A stretch of DNA of 64,000 nt from Opitutia bacterium (GCA_016217545.1 JACRHT010000004.1:62001-126000), one strand, 5' to 3'; shown: positions 17,037 through 26,510, counted from the first letter of the stretch. The notes: a model not told the origin generated them from the sequence alone. Translations and numbers: made by a program.

Positions 17037-18284
17037 TCAGGCGGAGCGACACAGCCCGGCCAGCCGCCGCACGCCTTCGCGCAGACGCTCGGGCGTGGAG
17101 TTCGAGAAGTTCAGCCGGAGGTGGTTCTTGCCGCCGTCGCCGGGGAAGAAGTCGCGGCCGGGCACGAATGCGACCTTCTGCTCGATGGCGCGCTCGAGGA
17201 GCTTCAACGCGTCGAGTTCAGCCGGTCCCGTCACCCAAAGGAACATGCCGCCCTCGGGTTTCGTCCACGAGTAGCCGGAGGGCAATTGCTCGCGCAGTGC
17301 CGCGTCGAGGATGCCGAAGCGCTCGCCGTAGGCCGCGCGGATGCGCGCGAGGTGCTCGGGCTGCTTGCCGCTGGTGAGATAGCCGAACGCCACGCGCTGG
17401 TCGAAGCTCGACGTGTGCAGGTCGGACGCCTGCTTGAGGATCAGCATGCGGTTGAAAATCTCGCTCGGCGCCACGACCCAGCCGAGGCGGAAGCCCGGCG
17501 CGATCGTCTTCGAGAACGTGCTGACGTAGATCACGCGGTCGGCCGTGTCCCAGTGTTTGATCGGGGCGACGTCCACGCCGCTGTAGCGCAGCTTGCCGTA
17601 GGGATCGTCCTCGACGATCCACAGGCCCTCGCGCGCGGCGATCTCGGCGAGCTTCTTGCGCCGTTCGGCAATGAGCGTGAGGCCGGTCGGATTCTGGAAA
17701 CTCGGAATCGTGTAGAGGAACTTCGGGCGGTGCTGCTTGATCAGCTCCGGCACCGCTTCGGGAATCAAACCGAACTCGTCCGTGGGCACGCCGACGAATT
17801 TCGCCTCGAAGGTCTGAAACGCCTGGATCGCCGCGAGGTAGGTCGGATTCTCCGTCAGCACGACGTCGCCCGGATCGAGGAAGAGCTTGCCGGCGAGATC
17901 GAGCACCTGCTGCGAGCCGTTGGTGACGAGGACGTCCTCGCGCTTCGCCGAGATGCCGCGTGCCGCCATCTCGGTCGCGATCCACTCGCGCAGCGGCATG
18001 TAGCCCTCGCTCGGGCCGTATTGCAGGGCCTGGCTGCCTTCCTTCACGAGCACCGCATCGGCGGCGGCGCGGACTTCGGCGACCGGGAAAAGCTCCGGCG
18101 CCGGCAGACCGCCGGCGAACGAAATCACGTCGGGCTGCGCCGTGACTTTCAGGATTTCGCGGATCGTGGAGGGCCGCATCGTCGCGAGACGACGCGCGAA
18201 GGCATGGATGGACGCTGACACGGCGTCATAAGAAGTGGCCCGTTGCGCAAAAGCGAGCCGGGAGGCGTCCGGATTTTCTGTCAT
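17037..18284 (-). CDS. PLP-dependent aminotransferase, class I/II (LysN-like)
   Basis: Fold-type I aminotransferase without a GntR domain, similar to 2-aminoadipate/LysN and other broad-specificity aminotransferases. Landmarks: ISFAGGLPAPELFP near the N-terminus, LQYGPSEGYMPLREW, VTNGSQQVLDLAGKL (cofactor phosphate), ENPTYLAA, EDDPYGKLRYSG, and the Schiff-base lysine in STFSKTIAPGFRLGW, then the C-terminal GGMFLWV and LRLNFSN with the carboxylate-binding Arg. 415 aa from the ATG at 18284; upstream in-frame codons are less family-like. Substrate cannot be fixed from sequence; a GntR-free architecture favours an amino-acid transaminase over a MocR regulator. Confidence 0.88.
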   Translation of the reverse strand: MTENPDASRLAFAQRATSYDAVSASIHAFARRLATMRPSTIREILKVTAQPDVISFAGGLPAPELFPVAEVRAAADAVLVKEGSQALQYGPSEGYMPLREWIATEMAARGISAKREDVLVTNGSQQVLDLAGKLFLDPGDVVLTENPTYLAAIQAFQTFEAKFVGVPTDEFGLIPEAVPELIKQHRPKFLYTIPSFQNPTGLTLIAERRKKLAEIAAREGLWIVEDDPYGKLRYSGVDVAPIKHWDTADRVIYVSTFSKTIAPGFRLGWVVAPSEIFNRMLILKQASDLHTSSFDQRVAFGYLTSGKQPEHLARIRAAYGERFGILDAALREQLPSGYSWTKPEGGMFLWVTGPAELDALKLLERAIEQKVAFVPGRDFFPGDGGKNHLRLNFSNSTPERLREGVRRLAGLCRSA

Positions 18285-18452
18285 GCCCCGGGCTAAGCGG
18301 GGGAGAAAAACAGCTACTGGCGCCGCGCCCAAAGCGCCCATGCCTCAGGCCTGTGGCGGCGAGCGCGGAGCGAGCCGATCTCCGATCGGCCAAACGCCCC
18401 GGGGTCACCTGCGCTACCCGCGACAGCGCGACTCCGTGGCTCGCACCGAGCG

Positions 18453-18523
18453 GTAGGGCGGGACTGCTGGGCCCGCCGCGTGCGCGCATCACGTTCCCGG
18501 CGCGCCCAGCGGTCGCGCCCTAC
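18453..18523. repeat. Inverted pair of family E palindromes (GTAGGGCG)
   Basis: GTAGGGCGGGACTGCTGGGC at the left and its near reverse complement ending GGTCGCGCCCTAC at the right. It fills the gap between recN (ends 18530) and the aminotransferase start, both minus strand; a second pair of this family follows thrS (56912-56964). Confidence 0.8.
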
Positions 18524-18529
18524 CCCAGG

Positions 18530-20194
18530 CTACCGCTTCCCCAGCAGCTCCTCGGCGTGAGCCTGCGCGCTCTTCGCGTTGCGGTCGCCGAGCATGCGCG
18601 CGAGTTCGCCGATGCGCTGCTTGCGATTCGCGTGGATCGGCTCGATGGCCACCGACGCCCGGTCGCCGCTCTGGTCCTTCGTAACCACGAGATGATTCGC
18701 CGCCTGCGCCGCGACCTGCGGCAGGTGCGTGACGCACAGCACCTGATGCTTCTCGGCGATGTCGGCCATCTTCTCGCCCACGATGCGGCCGATCTCGCCG
18801 CCGACGTTGGCATCGACCTCGTCAAACACCAGCAACGGCACGTCGTCGATCGCCGCGAGCACCGTCTTCAATGCCAGCATCACGCGCGCGAGCTCGCCGC
18901 TCGACGCGATGCGGCTGAGCGGCAGCGGCGCCTCGCCGACGTTGGGGGAAAACAAAAACTCCACGCCCGTGTCGCCGTGCGCCGTGAGCTCCGGCAACGC
19001 CGCGAACCGCACCCGGAAATCCGCCTTTTTGAAACCGAGTTGGACGATCACCTTCGCCGCCGCGCGCTCGAGCTGGCTGCCGGCCTTCTCTCGCGTGGCG
19101 CGCAGCTCCGCGGCCGACTTCTTCGCGGTTTTCAGCGCTTCGCCGATCTGCTTTTCGAGTTTCGCGAGCGAGCCCTCGACGTCGCTCTGCAGTTCGAGCC
19201 GGCGGCGCATCTCCTCGCGCGCCGCGATGACCGCTTCGAGCTTCGCGCCGTGTTTGCGCTTCAGGTCGAGCCACGCGTTCATCTTTTCCGCGAGCATCTC
19301 CGCCTGCTCCGCGTCGAAATTCAACGACGTTGCCAGCGACGAAAACTCCGCATCGAGATCGCCGAATTCGACCGAAGCCGACTGCAGCCGGTCTGCCAGC
19401 GCCTTGCTCGCCGGGTCGAGTGCCTCGAGTTGCCGCGCCTCGCGCAACAGCGCCGCGACGCGACCGAGCACGCCGTCGTCGCCGCTCAAACCCGTGCTCA
19501 ATCCCGCCGCGAGTTGCGCGATTTCCTGCGCGCTCTGCTGCCGGTTGAAATCGCGCTCCAGCGCCGCGATCGCCTCGTCGGTCAGCTCCAACGCGTCGAA
19601 TTTCTTCAGCTGCGCGCGCAGGAACTCGATTTGGTCCGGCGACAGCTTTTCCGCCGCGAGCAGGCGGTCGCGCTCGTCGACCAGCCCGCGCCACGCGGCG
19701 TAGGCGGCGGCGTATTTCGCGCGCGCGTCGTCGTTCTTCGCAAACAGATCGAGCAGCTCGCGCTGGCAGCCGTCTTTGAGCAAGCGGCGCGGCTCGCCCG
19801 GCCCGTGGAAGTCGATCCAGTGCTCGCCCAGCTCCTGCAACGCGCTGAGCGTCGCGAGCGAGCCGTTGACGGAGATCTTCGGCGCCTTCTCGCGCGGCAC
19901 GCTGCGCTTGAGGATCAGCACGCCGTCGTCGCACGGCGGCAAGTCGAGCGCTTCCAGCGCGGCGTCGAGTTTGCGCGTGTCCGCGAAGAACAGCGCCGCC
20001 TCCACCTCGCACGCCGCGGCGCCTTGGCGGATGATCGTCTTGTCGACGCGCGCGCCGGCCAGCAACGACAGCGCGCCGAGCAGGATGCTCTTGCCCGCGC
20101 CGGTTTCGCCGGTCACCGCCGTGAAGCCGCTCTCGAACTCCAGCTCGACTTCTTCGAGCAGCGCGAGGTTGCGGATGCGGAGCGATTGCAGCAT
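18530..20194 (-). CDS. recN: DNA repair protein RecN
   Basis: SMC-like ATPase of recombinational double-strand-break repair. Head domain halves flank a coiled coil: Walker A GETGAGKS (29-36) after MLQSLRIRNLALLEEVELEF, coiled-coil and hinge through the middle (about 150-370), then the signature LSRIASSGELARVMLALK and Walker B PLLVFDEVDANVGGEIG with VTHLPQVAAQA. 554 aa is normal. The start at 20194 is backed by the canonical MLxxLxIxNxAL opening. It is divergent from tRNA-Val; the 125-base gap should hold both promoters, but I see no LexA-type operator I can name. Confidence 0.97.
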   Translation of the reverse strand: MLQSLRIRNLALLEEVELEFESGFTAVTGETGAGKSILLGALSLLAGARVDKTIIRQGAAACEVEAALFFADTRKLDAALEALDLPPCDDGVLILKRSVPREKAPKISVNGSLATLSALQELGEHWIDFHGPGEPRRLLKDGCQRELLDLFAKNDDARAKYAAAYAAWRGLVDERDRLLAAEKLSPDQIEFLRAQLKKFDALELTDEAIAALERDFNRQQSAQEIAQLAAGLSTGLSGDDGVLGRVAALLREARQLEALDPASKALADRLQSASVEFGDLDAEFSSLATSLNFDAEQAEMLAEKMNAWLDLKRKHGAKLEAVIAAREEMRRRLELQSDVEGSLAKLEKQIGEALKTAKKSAAELRATREKAGSQLERAAAKVIVQLGFKKADFRVRFAALPELTAHGDTGVEFLFSPNVGEAPLPLSRIASSGELARVMLALKTVLAAIDDVPLLVFDEVDANVGGEIGRIVGEKMADIAEKHQVLCVTHLPQVAAQAANHLVVTKDQSGDRASVAIEPIHANRKQRIGELARMLGDRNAKSAQAHAEELLGKR

Positions 20195-20319
20195 GCGGCA
20201 GGTGTTTAGCGGTCAGCTTCTTGAATGCACGCGAAAAGCCCGCGCCGCACCGTCCGGGGAAACTTTCCAAATAATCCTTGCACGACCCCGCCCGAATCGT
20301 TCACTCCTCGCCTTCCGTC

Positions 20320-20396
20320 GGACTCTTAGCTCAGTTGGTTAGAGCACTTCCTTGACATGGAAGGGGTCACTGGTTCGAGTCCAGTAGAGTCCACCA
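20320..20396 (+). tRNA. tRNA-Val (GAC)
   Basis: Cloverleaf folds fully: acceptor GGACTCT/AGAGTCC, D-arm GCTC...GAGC, anticodon stem CTTCC/GGAAG with loop TTGACAT (anticodon GAC at 20354-20356), T-arm ACTGG-TTCGAGT-CCAGT, discriminator A and encoded CCA (20394-20396). Confidence 0.97.
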
Positions 20397-20407
20397 TCTC
20401 CGCCGAC

Positions 20408-20430
20408 GCCCGCAACTTGCGGGCTTTTTT
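20408..20430 (+). terminator. Intrinsic terminator of tRNA-Val
   Basis: GCCCGCA-ACT-TGCGGGC stem followed by TTTTTT, 12 bases after the tRNA CCA end. Confidence 0.9.
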
Positions 20431-20469
20431 GTTGGCTGAAATCGCGCGCTGCCGACTAGCTGGAGCCCG

Positions 20470-23400
20470 ATGGTCACCCGCCCCGCTGCCGCCGCCCTGG
20501 CGGCTGTCCTGTTCGTCGCGTCCGCCGCCCTGGCCCAAACCGTGCCCGCCGAGCGCGCCGGTGCCGAGCTGCGCCCCAATCTCGCCGGCCAGATCGCGCG
20601 CCCGCTCCGCTACCGGCCCGAGGGCGGCGCTTTCGTGATCGTGAACAGCGCCGAGCGCTTCAACCGCCCGCTCTACGGCGGCGCCAGCGCGTTCCGCGTC
20701 GACGCGGGCGACCGGCCCGAATTCTCGCTCTACCTGCCCGGCCGCGGCGGCGTTCTCCGCCTCGCCCTGCTCACCGGCTCGTCGGCCAAATGGCTGAGCG
20801 ACGCCGCGCAAATCACCGCGCGCTACCGCGCCGGCACGATGGTCTACGAGATCCGCGACGCCGTCCTCGGCGAGAGCGCCCTCGAACTCACCGCGCTCGC
20901 CCCGCGCTCCGCCGAGGGCCTCCTGTTGCGCGCGGAGCTGCGCGGCAACGCCACCGTGGAACTCGTCGCCGTCTTCGGCGGCATCACGGGTGAACGCGGC
21001 CGCCGCGACGGCGACCTCGGCACCGAAGCCAAGCCCGTGCGCGACTACTTCGCCTTCCAAGCCGACGCCTGCCGCGGCAACAGCGTCACGCTCGGCGAAA
21101 ACGCCTTCATCGTCCGCGCCGCCAAGGGCCAGGTCGCCGCGCTCCTCCCGACCGGCACGCGCGTCCACGTCGCCGACGCCACTTTCGATCCCGATCTCGC
21201 GCTGCTGCGCACGCCCGCCCCCGCCGGTTCGCTTCCGGAAAAACCCGTCGCGGTCGCGCGCGTCCCTCTCGCCGCCGGTCGATCCATCTTTCTCGCCCTG
21301 CAAAATTTCCGCGCCGACCAAGCCGCGTCCGAAGTCCTCAATACCTACCGCGAGGTCGCCACCGAGCGCCCGCTGCCGCCCGGCGCCATGCGCGCGGCGG
21401 CGTGGACCCGCGACGATCTGCCCGCGCTGTTCGCGCGCGAGGAGTCCGCTCTGCGCGCCGCGGCCGCACGCGTGTCGGTCGACACGCCCGACGCCTTCCT
21501 TAACGCCGCCGTGCCCGCCCTGAACCTCGCCGCCGACGCCGTGTGGGACGACCGCCAGAACGCGTTCCTCCACGGCGCCGTCGCGTGGCGCGTGCGCCTG
21601 CTCGGCTGGCGCGTCGCCTACGCCGGCGACGCCCTCGGCTGGCACGAGCGCACGCGTGCGCATTTCGACGGCTACGCCGCGCAGCAAAACACGTCACCGC
21701 TCCCCGCCGCACTGCCCGCGCCCGAGTCCGCCGCCAACCTCGCTCGCAACGAGACCGCGCTGCACTCGAACGGCGATCTCACGAACTCGCACTACGACAT
21801 GAACCTCGTGGCGCTGGACACGATCTTCCGTCACCTGCGCTGGACCGGCGACCTCGCCTACGCCCGGAAAATCTGGCCCGTGATCGAACGTTCGCTCGCG
21901 TGGGAACGCCGCCTCTTCCGCCGCGAATTCGGTCCGGAAAAATCGCCGCTCTACGAAGCCTACGCCGCGATCTGGGCGAGCGACGACCTCGCCTACTCCG
22001 GCGGCGGCGCGACCCACGCGACCGCCGCCAACCTGTTTCACCATCGCGAAGCCGCGCGCGTCGCGCGTCTCCTCGGATTGGACGCCACGCCCTACGAAAC
22101 CGAAGCCGCCGCCATCGAACGCGGCTTGAACCAGCACCTCTGGCTCCCGCGCGAAGGCTGGTTCGCCGAGTCGCGTGACCTGCTCGGCCTGCAGCGCGCC
22201 CACCCGAGCGCCGCCGCGTGGACCGTCTACCACACGCTCGACTCGCAAGCCACGACCTCGCTCCAAGCCTGGCAACTCGCGCGCTACGTCGACACCGCGC
22301 TGCCGCAATTTTCCCTCGACGGCCCGGGCGTGCCGCCCGGCGCGAGCACGATCGCGACGACGAACTGGATGCCCTACACGTGGTCGCTCAACAACGTCGT
22401 CTTCGCCGAAACCACCCACACCGCGCTCGCGCTCTGGCAAGCCGGCCAACCCGACGCCGCCAACGCGCTCTTCAAGGGCGCCGTGCTCGACAGCATGTTC
22501 CTCGGCCTCTGCCCCGGCAACGTCGGCATGGCCACCGCGCTCGACGTCTACCGCCGCGAATCGCAACGCGATTTCGGCGACGCCATCGGCATCGCGTCAC
22601 GCGCGCTCGTCGAGGGGCTCTTCGGCGTCGCACCCGACCTACTGCGCCGCGAGGTCGTTCTGCGGCCCGGCTTCCCCGTCGAGTGGGACCACGCCACGTT
22701 GCGCCATCCGGATTTCGATTTCGCGTTCGCCCACGTCGGCGCCGTCGAGCGCTACCGGTTCACGCCACGCTTCGCGATTCCGGTTTCCGTTCGCCTGCGC
22801 GTCCCCGCGCGCGGCAGCGAGGCCCGCGTGACCGTCAACGGCCAACCCGCCGCGTGGACCGCGTTGCCGGAATCCGTCGGGCGTCCCTGCCTCGAAATCG
22901 TCGCGGCGCCCGCCGCCGAGCAAGAGGTGTCGATCGAGTGGCGCGGCGAACTCCCGGCCGCCTCCACCGCCGAGCGCATCGCCGCCGTCGGTGACGAGGT
23001 GAGCATCGATGTCGGCGCGCGCATCGCCGAGCTGGCCGACCCGCAGCGCGTGCTCGCGCAACCCAAGATCGTTGGCTCCACCCTCCGCGGCCAAGTCGCC
23101 GGCCTGCCCGGCGCGCGCACGCTGTTCGCCCGCGTCGAGCAGGGCCCGCTGCGCTGGTGGCAACCGATCGAACTGCGCGTCCGCGACGCCGCCCCGGCCG
23201 CGCCGCTCGTCTTCACCACCGACTGGCGCGCCGCCGTCACCCCGGAAAAATGCGAGCCCGTCGCGCTCGCGCCGCTGTTCAACGACCGCGTCGCGGAGCT
23301 TTTCCGCCACGACTACCTCGCGCCGCGCTCGCCCTTCACCTCGCTCGCGCTCGCGCGCAACGGCTACGGCACGTGGACGCACCCGAACGCCACCTTCGCC

Positions 23401-23961
23401 ATCGACGACACCGGCCTGCGCCGCGCCGCGACCGACGGCACGCTGAAACTCCCGAACGGCGTGCCGCTCGCCACGCCCGCCGCCGTGGACGCGCCGAACA
23501 TCGCGTTCGTCTCGCAATGGGAAAACTTTCCCCGCGAACTCACCGTGCCGCTCGCCGGCCGCGCCCGGAAAATCTATCTGCTCACGGCGGGCTCGACCTG
23601 GGCGATGCAGAGCCGCCTCGATAACGGCGAGATTGTCATCACGTATCGCGACGGCTCCGTCACGCGCCTCGCGCTCGAGAATCCCACGACGTGGTGGCCG
23701 ATCGATCAGGACTACTTCATCGACGACTTCGCCTTCGCGCGCCCCGGCGACCTGCCGCTGCGCGTCGACTTGCAGACCGGCCTCGTCCGGGTCCTCGACG
23801 CCGCGGCCTTCAAAGGCATGGGCCGCACCGTTCCCGGCGGCGCGGCGACGGTTCTCGACCTCGCGCTCGACCCGGCGAAGGAACTGCAATCCCTCACCGT
23901 CCGCGCGCTCGCCAACGACGTCGTCATCGGCCTGATGAGCGCGACGCTCGAGCGGCCGTGA
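20470..23961 (+). CDS. Large secreted DUF4450 / six-hairpin glycosidase-like protein
   Basis: 1163 aa beginning with a clear signal peptide (hydrophobic AAAALAAVLFVASAALA, cleavage after ALA, residues 1-22). The N-terminal part (NLAGQIARPLRYRPEGGAFVIVN, RFNRPLYGG, EFSLYLPGRGGVLRLALL) matches what I know of DUF4450. The middle (about 360-760) looks like an (alpha/alpha)6 barrel of glycosidase type: WDDRQNAFLHGAVAWRVRL, NGDLTNSHYDMNLVALD, HLRWTGDLAYARKIWPVIER, TTNWMPYTWSLNNVVFAE. The C-terminal third is beta-rich. A polysaccharide- or glycoside-processing role is plausible, but the reaction and catalytic acids are not assignable. It stands alone behind the tRNA terminator, with no transporter or regulator beside it. 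Confidence 0.75.
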   Translation: MVTRPAAAALAAVLFVASAALAQTVPAERAGAELRPNLAGQIARPLRYRPEGGAFVIVNSAERFNRPLYGGASAFRVDAGDRPEFSLYLPGRGGVLRLALLTGSSAKWLSDAAQITARYRAGTMVYEIRDAVLGESALELTALAPRSAEGLLLRAELRGNATVELVAVFGGITGERGRRDGDLGTEAKPVRDYFAFQADACRGNSVTLGENAFIVRAAKGQVAALLPTGTRVHVADATFDPDLALLRTPAPAGSLPEKPVAVARVPLAAGRSIFLALQNFRADQAASEVLNTYREVATERPLPPGAMRAAAWTRDDLPALFAREESALRAAAARVSVDTPDAFLNAAVPALNLAADAVWDDRQNAFLHGAVAWRVRLLGWRVAYAGDALGWHERTRAHFDGYAAQQNTSPLPAALPAPESAANLARNETALHSNGDLTNSHYDMNLVALDTIFRHLRWTGDLAYARKIWPVIERSLAWERRLFRREFGPEKSPLYEAYAAIWASDDLAYSGGGATHATAANLFHHREAARVARLLGLDATPYETEAAAIERGLNQHLWLPREGWFAESRDLLGLQRAHPSAAAWTVYHTLDSQATTSLQAWQLARYVDTALPQFSLDGPGVPPGASTIATTNWMPYTWSLNNVVFAETTHTALALWQAGQPDAANALFKGAVLDSMFLGLCPGNVGMATALDVYRRESQRDFGDAIGIASRALVEGLFGVAPDLLRREVVLRPGFPVEWDHATLRHPDFDFAFAHVGAVERYRFTPRFAIPVSVRLRVPARGSEARVTVNGQPAAWTALPESVGRPCLEIVAAPAAEQEVSIEWRGELPAASTAERIAAVGDEVSIDVGARIAELADPQRVLAQPKIVGSTLRGQVAGLPGARTLFARVEQGPLRWWQPIELRVRDAAPAAPLVFTTDWRAAVTPEKCEPVALAPLFNDRVAELFRHDYLAPRSPFTSLALARNGYGTWTHPNATFAIDDTGLRRAATDGTLKLPNGVPLATPAAVDAPNIAFVSQWENFPRELTVPLAGRARKIYLLTAGSTWAMQSRLDNGEIVITYRDGSVTRLALENPTTWWPIDQDYFIDDFAFARPGDLPLRVDLQTGLVRVLDAAAFKGMGRTVPGGAATVLDLALDPAKELQSLTVRALANDVVIGLMSATLERP

Positions 23962-24009
23962 GTCCCTCTCGGCTTGGCACCGCGGCGAATTCGCTTTTCG
24001 TGACCGCCG

Positions 24010-24702
24010 ATGTGCACGCGCTATTCGCTCCACAACCTAGAAGCGCTGAAGCGCGCGCTGGAGAAATTCGGCCTGAAGGTGCCGGCCGGGCTGCGCGCGA
24101 TCCACAACGTCACGCTGAGCACGCGCATGCCCGCCGTCACGAAGCGCCGCGGCGCCGTCGCACTCGATCCGCTCGCCTTCGGCACGCTGCTCCCACCGCG
24201 CGAGCCGAAAGCGAAGCCGCTCCTGCTCGCGAACGCCCGCAGCGAGACGCTGCTGGCGCGCGGGGCCTTCAAGGACGCCGCGCAGCACCGCCGTTGCCTC
24301 GTGCCGGCGGACGGCTTCTACGAATGGGAGAAGCAGGGCAAGACGCGCCTCCCGCACTATTTTCAAGTGCGCGAAGGCGAACCGTTCTTCTTCGCCGGCC
24401 TCTGGCGGCCGGAGACTCCGATCGCGCCGCCGGCCTTCGTCATTGTCACGACCGCACCGAACGCGCTGCTCGCTCCGATCCACGACCGCATGCCGGTGAT
24501 TCTCCCGGATGACCGCGCCGACGCCTGGCTCGGCGACGAGCCGCTGCCGCCCGGCCGCCTTGAGGAACTGTGCGTGCCCTTCCCCGCCGCGGAAATGCGC
24601 TCGCACCGCGTCAGCCCGCAGATGAACAGCGCGCGCTTCGAAAGCCCGGCGTGCATCGAGCCGTTCACGCCGCCGCCGCCCGAGCGCGGGCTGTTCGACT
24701 GA
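24010..24702 (+). CDS. SRAP (HMCES/YedK) abasic-site-shielding protein
   Basis: SRAP proteins crosslink to abasic sites in single-stranded DNA through Cys2 and so protect replication forks. The start MCTRYS puts Cys at position 2 after Met removal. Other active-site parts are present: N75 and E79 in LLANARSET, E105 in DGFYEWEKQG, H158 in IHDRMPVIL. 230 aa, normal length. The start is fixed by the need for Cys2. Stand-alone gene on the plus strand after the DUF4450 gene (48-base gap). Confidence 0.95.
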   Translation: MCTRYSLHNLEALKRALEKFGLKVPAGLRAIHNVTLSTRMPAVTKRRGAVALDPLAFGTLLPPREPKAKPLLLANARSETLLARGAFKDAAQHRRCLVPADGFYEWEKQGKTRLPHYFQVREGEPFFFAGLWRPETPIAPPAFVIVTTAPNALLAPIHDRMPVILPDDRADAWLGDEPLPPGRLEELCVPFPAAEMRSHRVSPQMNSARFESPACIEPFTPPPPERGLFD

Positions 24703-24846
24703 GCCCCACGCGCCGCCTACGCAGCGCTGCGTATTCCGATCGGCCGCGCGCCGGGCTAGACTGGCCGCGTCCAAGCAAGCCTTGGTCGGCTGACCGGACA
24801 AAGGATTTGTCGGCAAGCTACGCGCCGGCAAAACCGCAATCATGCC

Positions 24847-24882
24847 GCGGGCCGCCTCGCGAGGGGCGGCCCGCCTTATTTT
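24847..24882 (+). terminator. Strong hairpin terminator / candidate attenuator in front of pyrR
   Basis: Perfect 10-bp stem GCGGGCCGCC / GGCGGCCCGC (24847-24856, 24865-24874), 8-base loop, then CTTATTTT. It is 144 bases after the SRAP stop and 84 bases before pyrR. Two small hairpins precede it: CCAAG-CAAGC-CTTGG and, with one bulged G, CCG-GACAAA-GGA-TTTGTC-GG at about 24796-24815. In Firmicutes, PyrR controls such leaders by transcription attenuation; here that is a hypothesis and the hairpin may simply end the SRAP message. Confidence 0.75.
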
Positions 24883-24965
24883 CCGGGCGAGCGTCGCTGC
24901 TGACGCAGAAATAGTTCCATTCTCAGCTCGACGCCTCCACGCGCGGACTGCAAAACCACGGTCTC

Positions 24966-25532
24966 GTGGGCACACGAAATCTGCACGACGCCAAACGCAT
25001 CCGGGAAGCCATCGAAAGCCTCGCGTCGTCCATCGCGTCGCGCCACCGCGACACCGCCCGCCTCCTCCTGCTCGGCATCGCCAACGGCGGCATCGTCCTC
25101 GCCGACCGCCTCGCCCTCGCCCTGAAACGCCACGGCGTCACCTGCGGCCGCGGCACGATCGACATCTCCTTCCACCGCGACGACATCGGCCGCCACCCGA
25201 TCCCGAAGGAATTTTCCCCGACCATCATCCCGCACGACGTCAACGGCGCCACGGTCGTCCTCGTCGACGACGTGCTCTACTCCGGCCGCACCGTGAAAGC
25301 CGCGCTCGACGAGCTCTTCGACCACGGTCGCCCGGAAACGGTCGAGCTCGCCGTCCTCGTCGACCGCGGCGGCCGCCGCCTGCCGATGGCCGCCAACTAC
25401 TGCGCGCTCACCGTCGACGCCGCCGAAGGCGAGAAGGTCGTCGTGCAACTGGACGCACGCGAGCCGGGCAAGGATGCAGTCATCGTCCGGACGCCCGACG
25501 CCGCGCCCGCCATTCCCAAGTCGAAACTCTAA
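24966..25532 (+). CDS. pyrR: Bifunctional pyr operon regulator / uracil phosphoribosyltransferase PyrR
   Basis: PyrR binds pyr mRNA in response to UMP and can make UMP from uracil and PRPP. The PRPP-binding loop VVLVDDVLYSGRTVKAALDE (about residues 96-115) is the family signature, preceded by the type I PRTase fold with ITFHRDD-like ISFHRDDIGRHP. 188 aa from a GTG start (MGTRNLHDAKRIREAIE); no other start is suitable and no SD is visible. pyrB begins 19 bases after the stop and pyrC follows, so it is the first gene of a pyrimidine operon. Confidence 0.94.
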   Translation: MGTRNLHDAKRIREAIESLASSIASRHRDTARLLLLGIANGGIVLADRLALALKRHGVTCGRGTIDISFHRDDIGRHPIPKEFSPTIIPHDVNGATVVLVDDVLYSGRTVKAALDELFDHGRPETVELAVLVDRGGRRLPMAANYCALTVDAAEGEKVVVQLDAREPGKDAVIVRTPDAAPAIPKSKL

Positions 25533-25551
25533 ATCCGCAAATCTCCCCGCC

Positions 25552-26496
25552 GTGCCCTGGACGCGAAAACACTTCCTCACCGTCGAAGACCTCAGCGTCG
25601 CTGAGATCGAGCAGGTGCTCGCCACCGCCGGCGCGTTCCGCCGCATCCTCGACCGCCGCGTGAAAAAGGTCCCTGCCCTCCGCGGCAAGACCATCGTCAA
25701 CCTCTTCCTCGAACCGAGCACGCGCACGCGCCTCTCCTTCGAGATGGCGGCCAAGCTCCTCAGCGCCGAAGTCGTCTCCTTCGACGCCGACAAATCGAGC
25801 ACCACCAAGGGCGAGACCCTCAAGGACACCGCGCTCAACATCCAGGCGCTGCACGCCGACATGATCGTGCTCCGCCACTCGGCCAGCGGCTCGCCGCGCT
25901 ACCTCAGCGAGCGCCTCGGCATTCCGGTCGTCAACGCCGGCGACGGCGCGCACGAGCACCCGACGCAGGCGATGCTCGACGTCTTCACGATGCGCCAGCA
26001 CCTCGGCACCGTGAAGGGCAAGAAGGTCGTCATCCTCGGCGACATCCTCTTCAGCCGCGTCGCGCGGTCCGACATCCACGCGCTCACCAAGCTCGGCGCG
26101 AACGTCACCATCGTCGGCCCGTCCACCCTCGTCCCGCACTGGTTCGAGCCGCTCGGCGCCACGGTCTCGCACAATCTCCGCGAAGCCCTCGCCGACGCCG
26201 ACGTCGTCATGCTCCTCCGCATCCAGCACGAGCGGCAGGCGTCCGGTCTTTTCCCGTCGCTCGGCGAATACACCAGCATGTTCGGCCTCAACCAAGCGCG
26301 CGCCGCCTGGATCAAGCCCGACGCGATCATCATGCATCCCGGCCCGATCAACCGCGGCGTCGAGATCGACAGCGCCCTCGCCGACTCCGACCGCAGCGTG
26401 ATTCTCCAGCAAGTCACCAACGGCATCGCCGTCCGCATGGCCGTCCTCTACCTCTGCGCCGGCGGCCAACCCGAGCACGTCGCGCCGGTCGAATAA
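25552..26496 (+). CDS. pyrB: Aspartate carbamoyltransferase catalytic subunit
   Basis: Condenses carbamoyl phosphate and aspartate, the first committed step of UMP synthesis. 314 aa from the GTG at 25552 (VPWTRKHFLTVEDLS); the frame is open 26 codons further up, but that would overlap pyrR. Carbamoyl-phosphate loop EPSTRTRLSFE (about 52-62), KGETLKDT, HPTQAMLDVF and the aspartate-domain MHPGPINRGVEI are all present. No pyrI regulatory chain follows, so it is a class that relies on pyrR control or forms a complex with PyrC. Confidence 0.96.
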   Translation: MPWTRKHFLTVEDLSVAEIEQVLATAGAFRRILDRRVKKVPALRGKTIVNLFLEPSTRTRLSFEMAAKLLSAEVVSFDADKSSTTKGETLKDTALNIQALHADMIVLRHSASGSPRYLSERLGIPVVNAGDGAHEHPTQAMLDVFTMRQHLGTVKGKKVVILGDILFSRVARSDIHALTKLGANVTIVGPSTLVPHWFEPLGATVSHNLREALADADVVMLLRIQHERQASGLFPSLGEYTSMFGLNQARAAWIKPDAIIMHPGPINRGVEIDSALADSDRSVILQQVTNGIAVRMAVLYLCAGGQPEHVAPVE

Positions 26497-26510
26497 GTAA
26501 CAAGCAACAA

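Noticed and set aside
24847-24882. GTAG/REP-type palindrome
   Set aside because: No GTAG head, a 10-bp stem and a T-rich tail: fits a terminator better.
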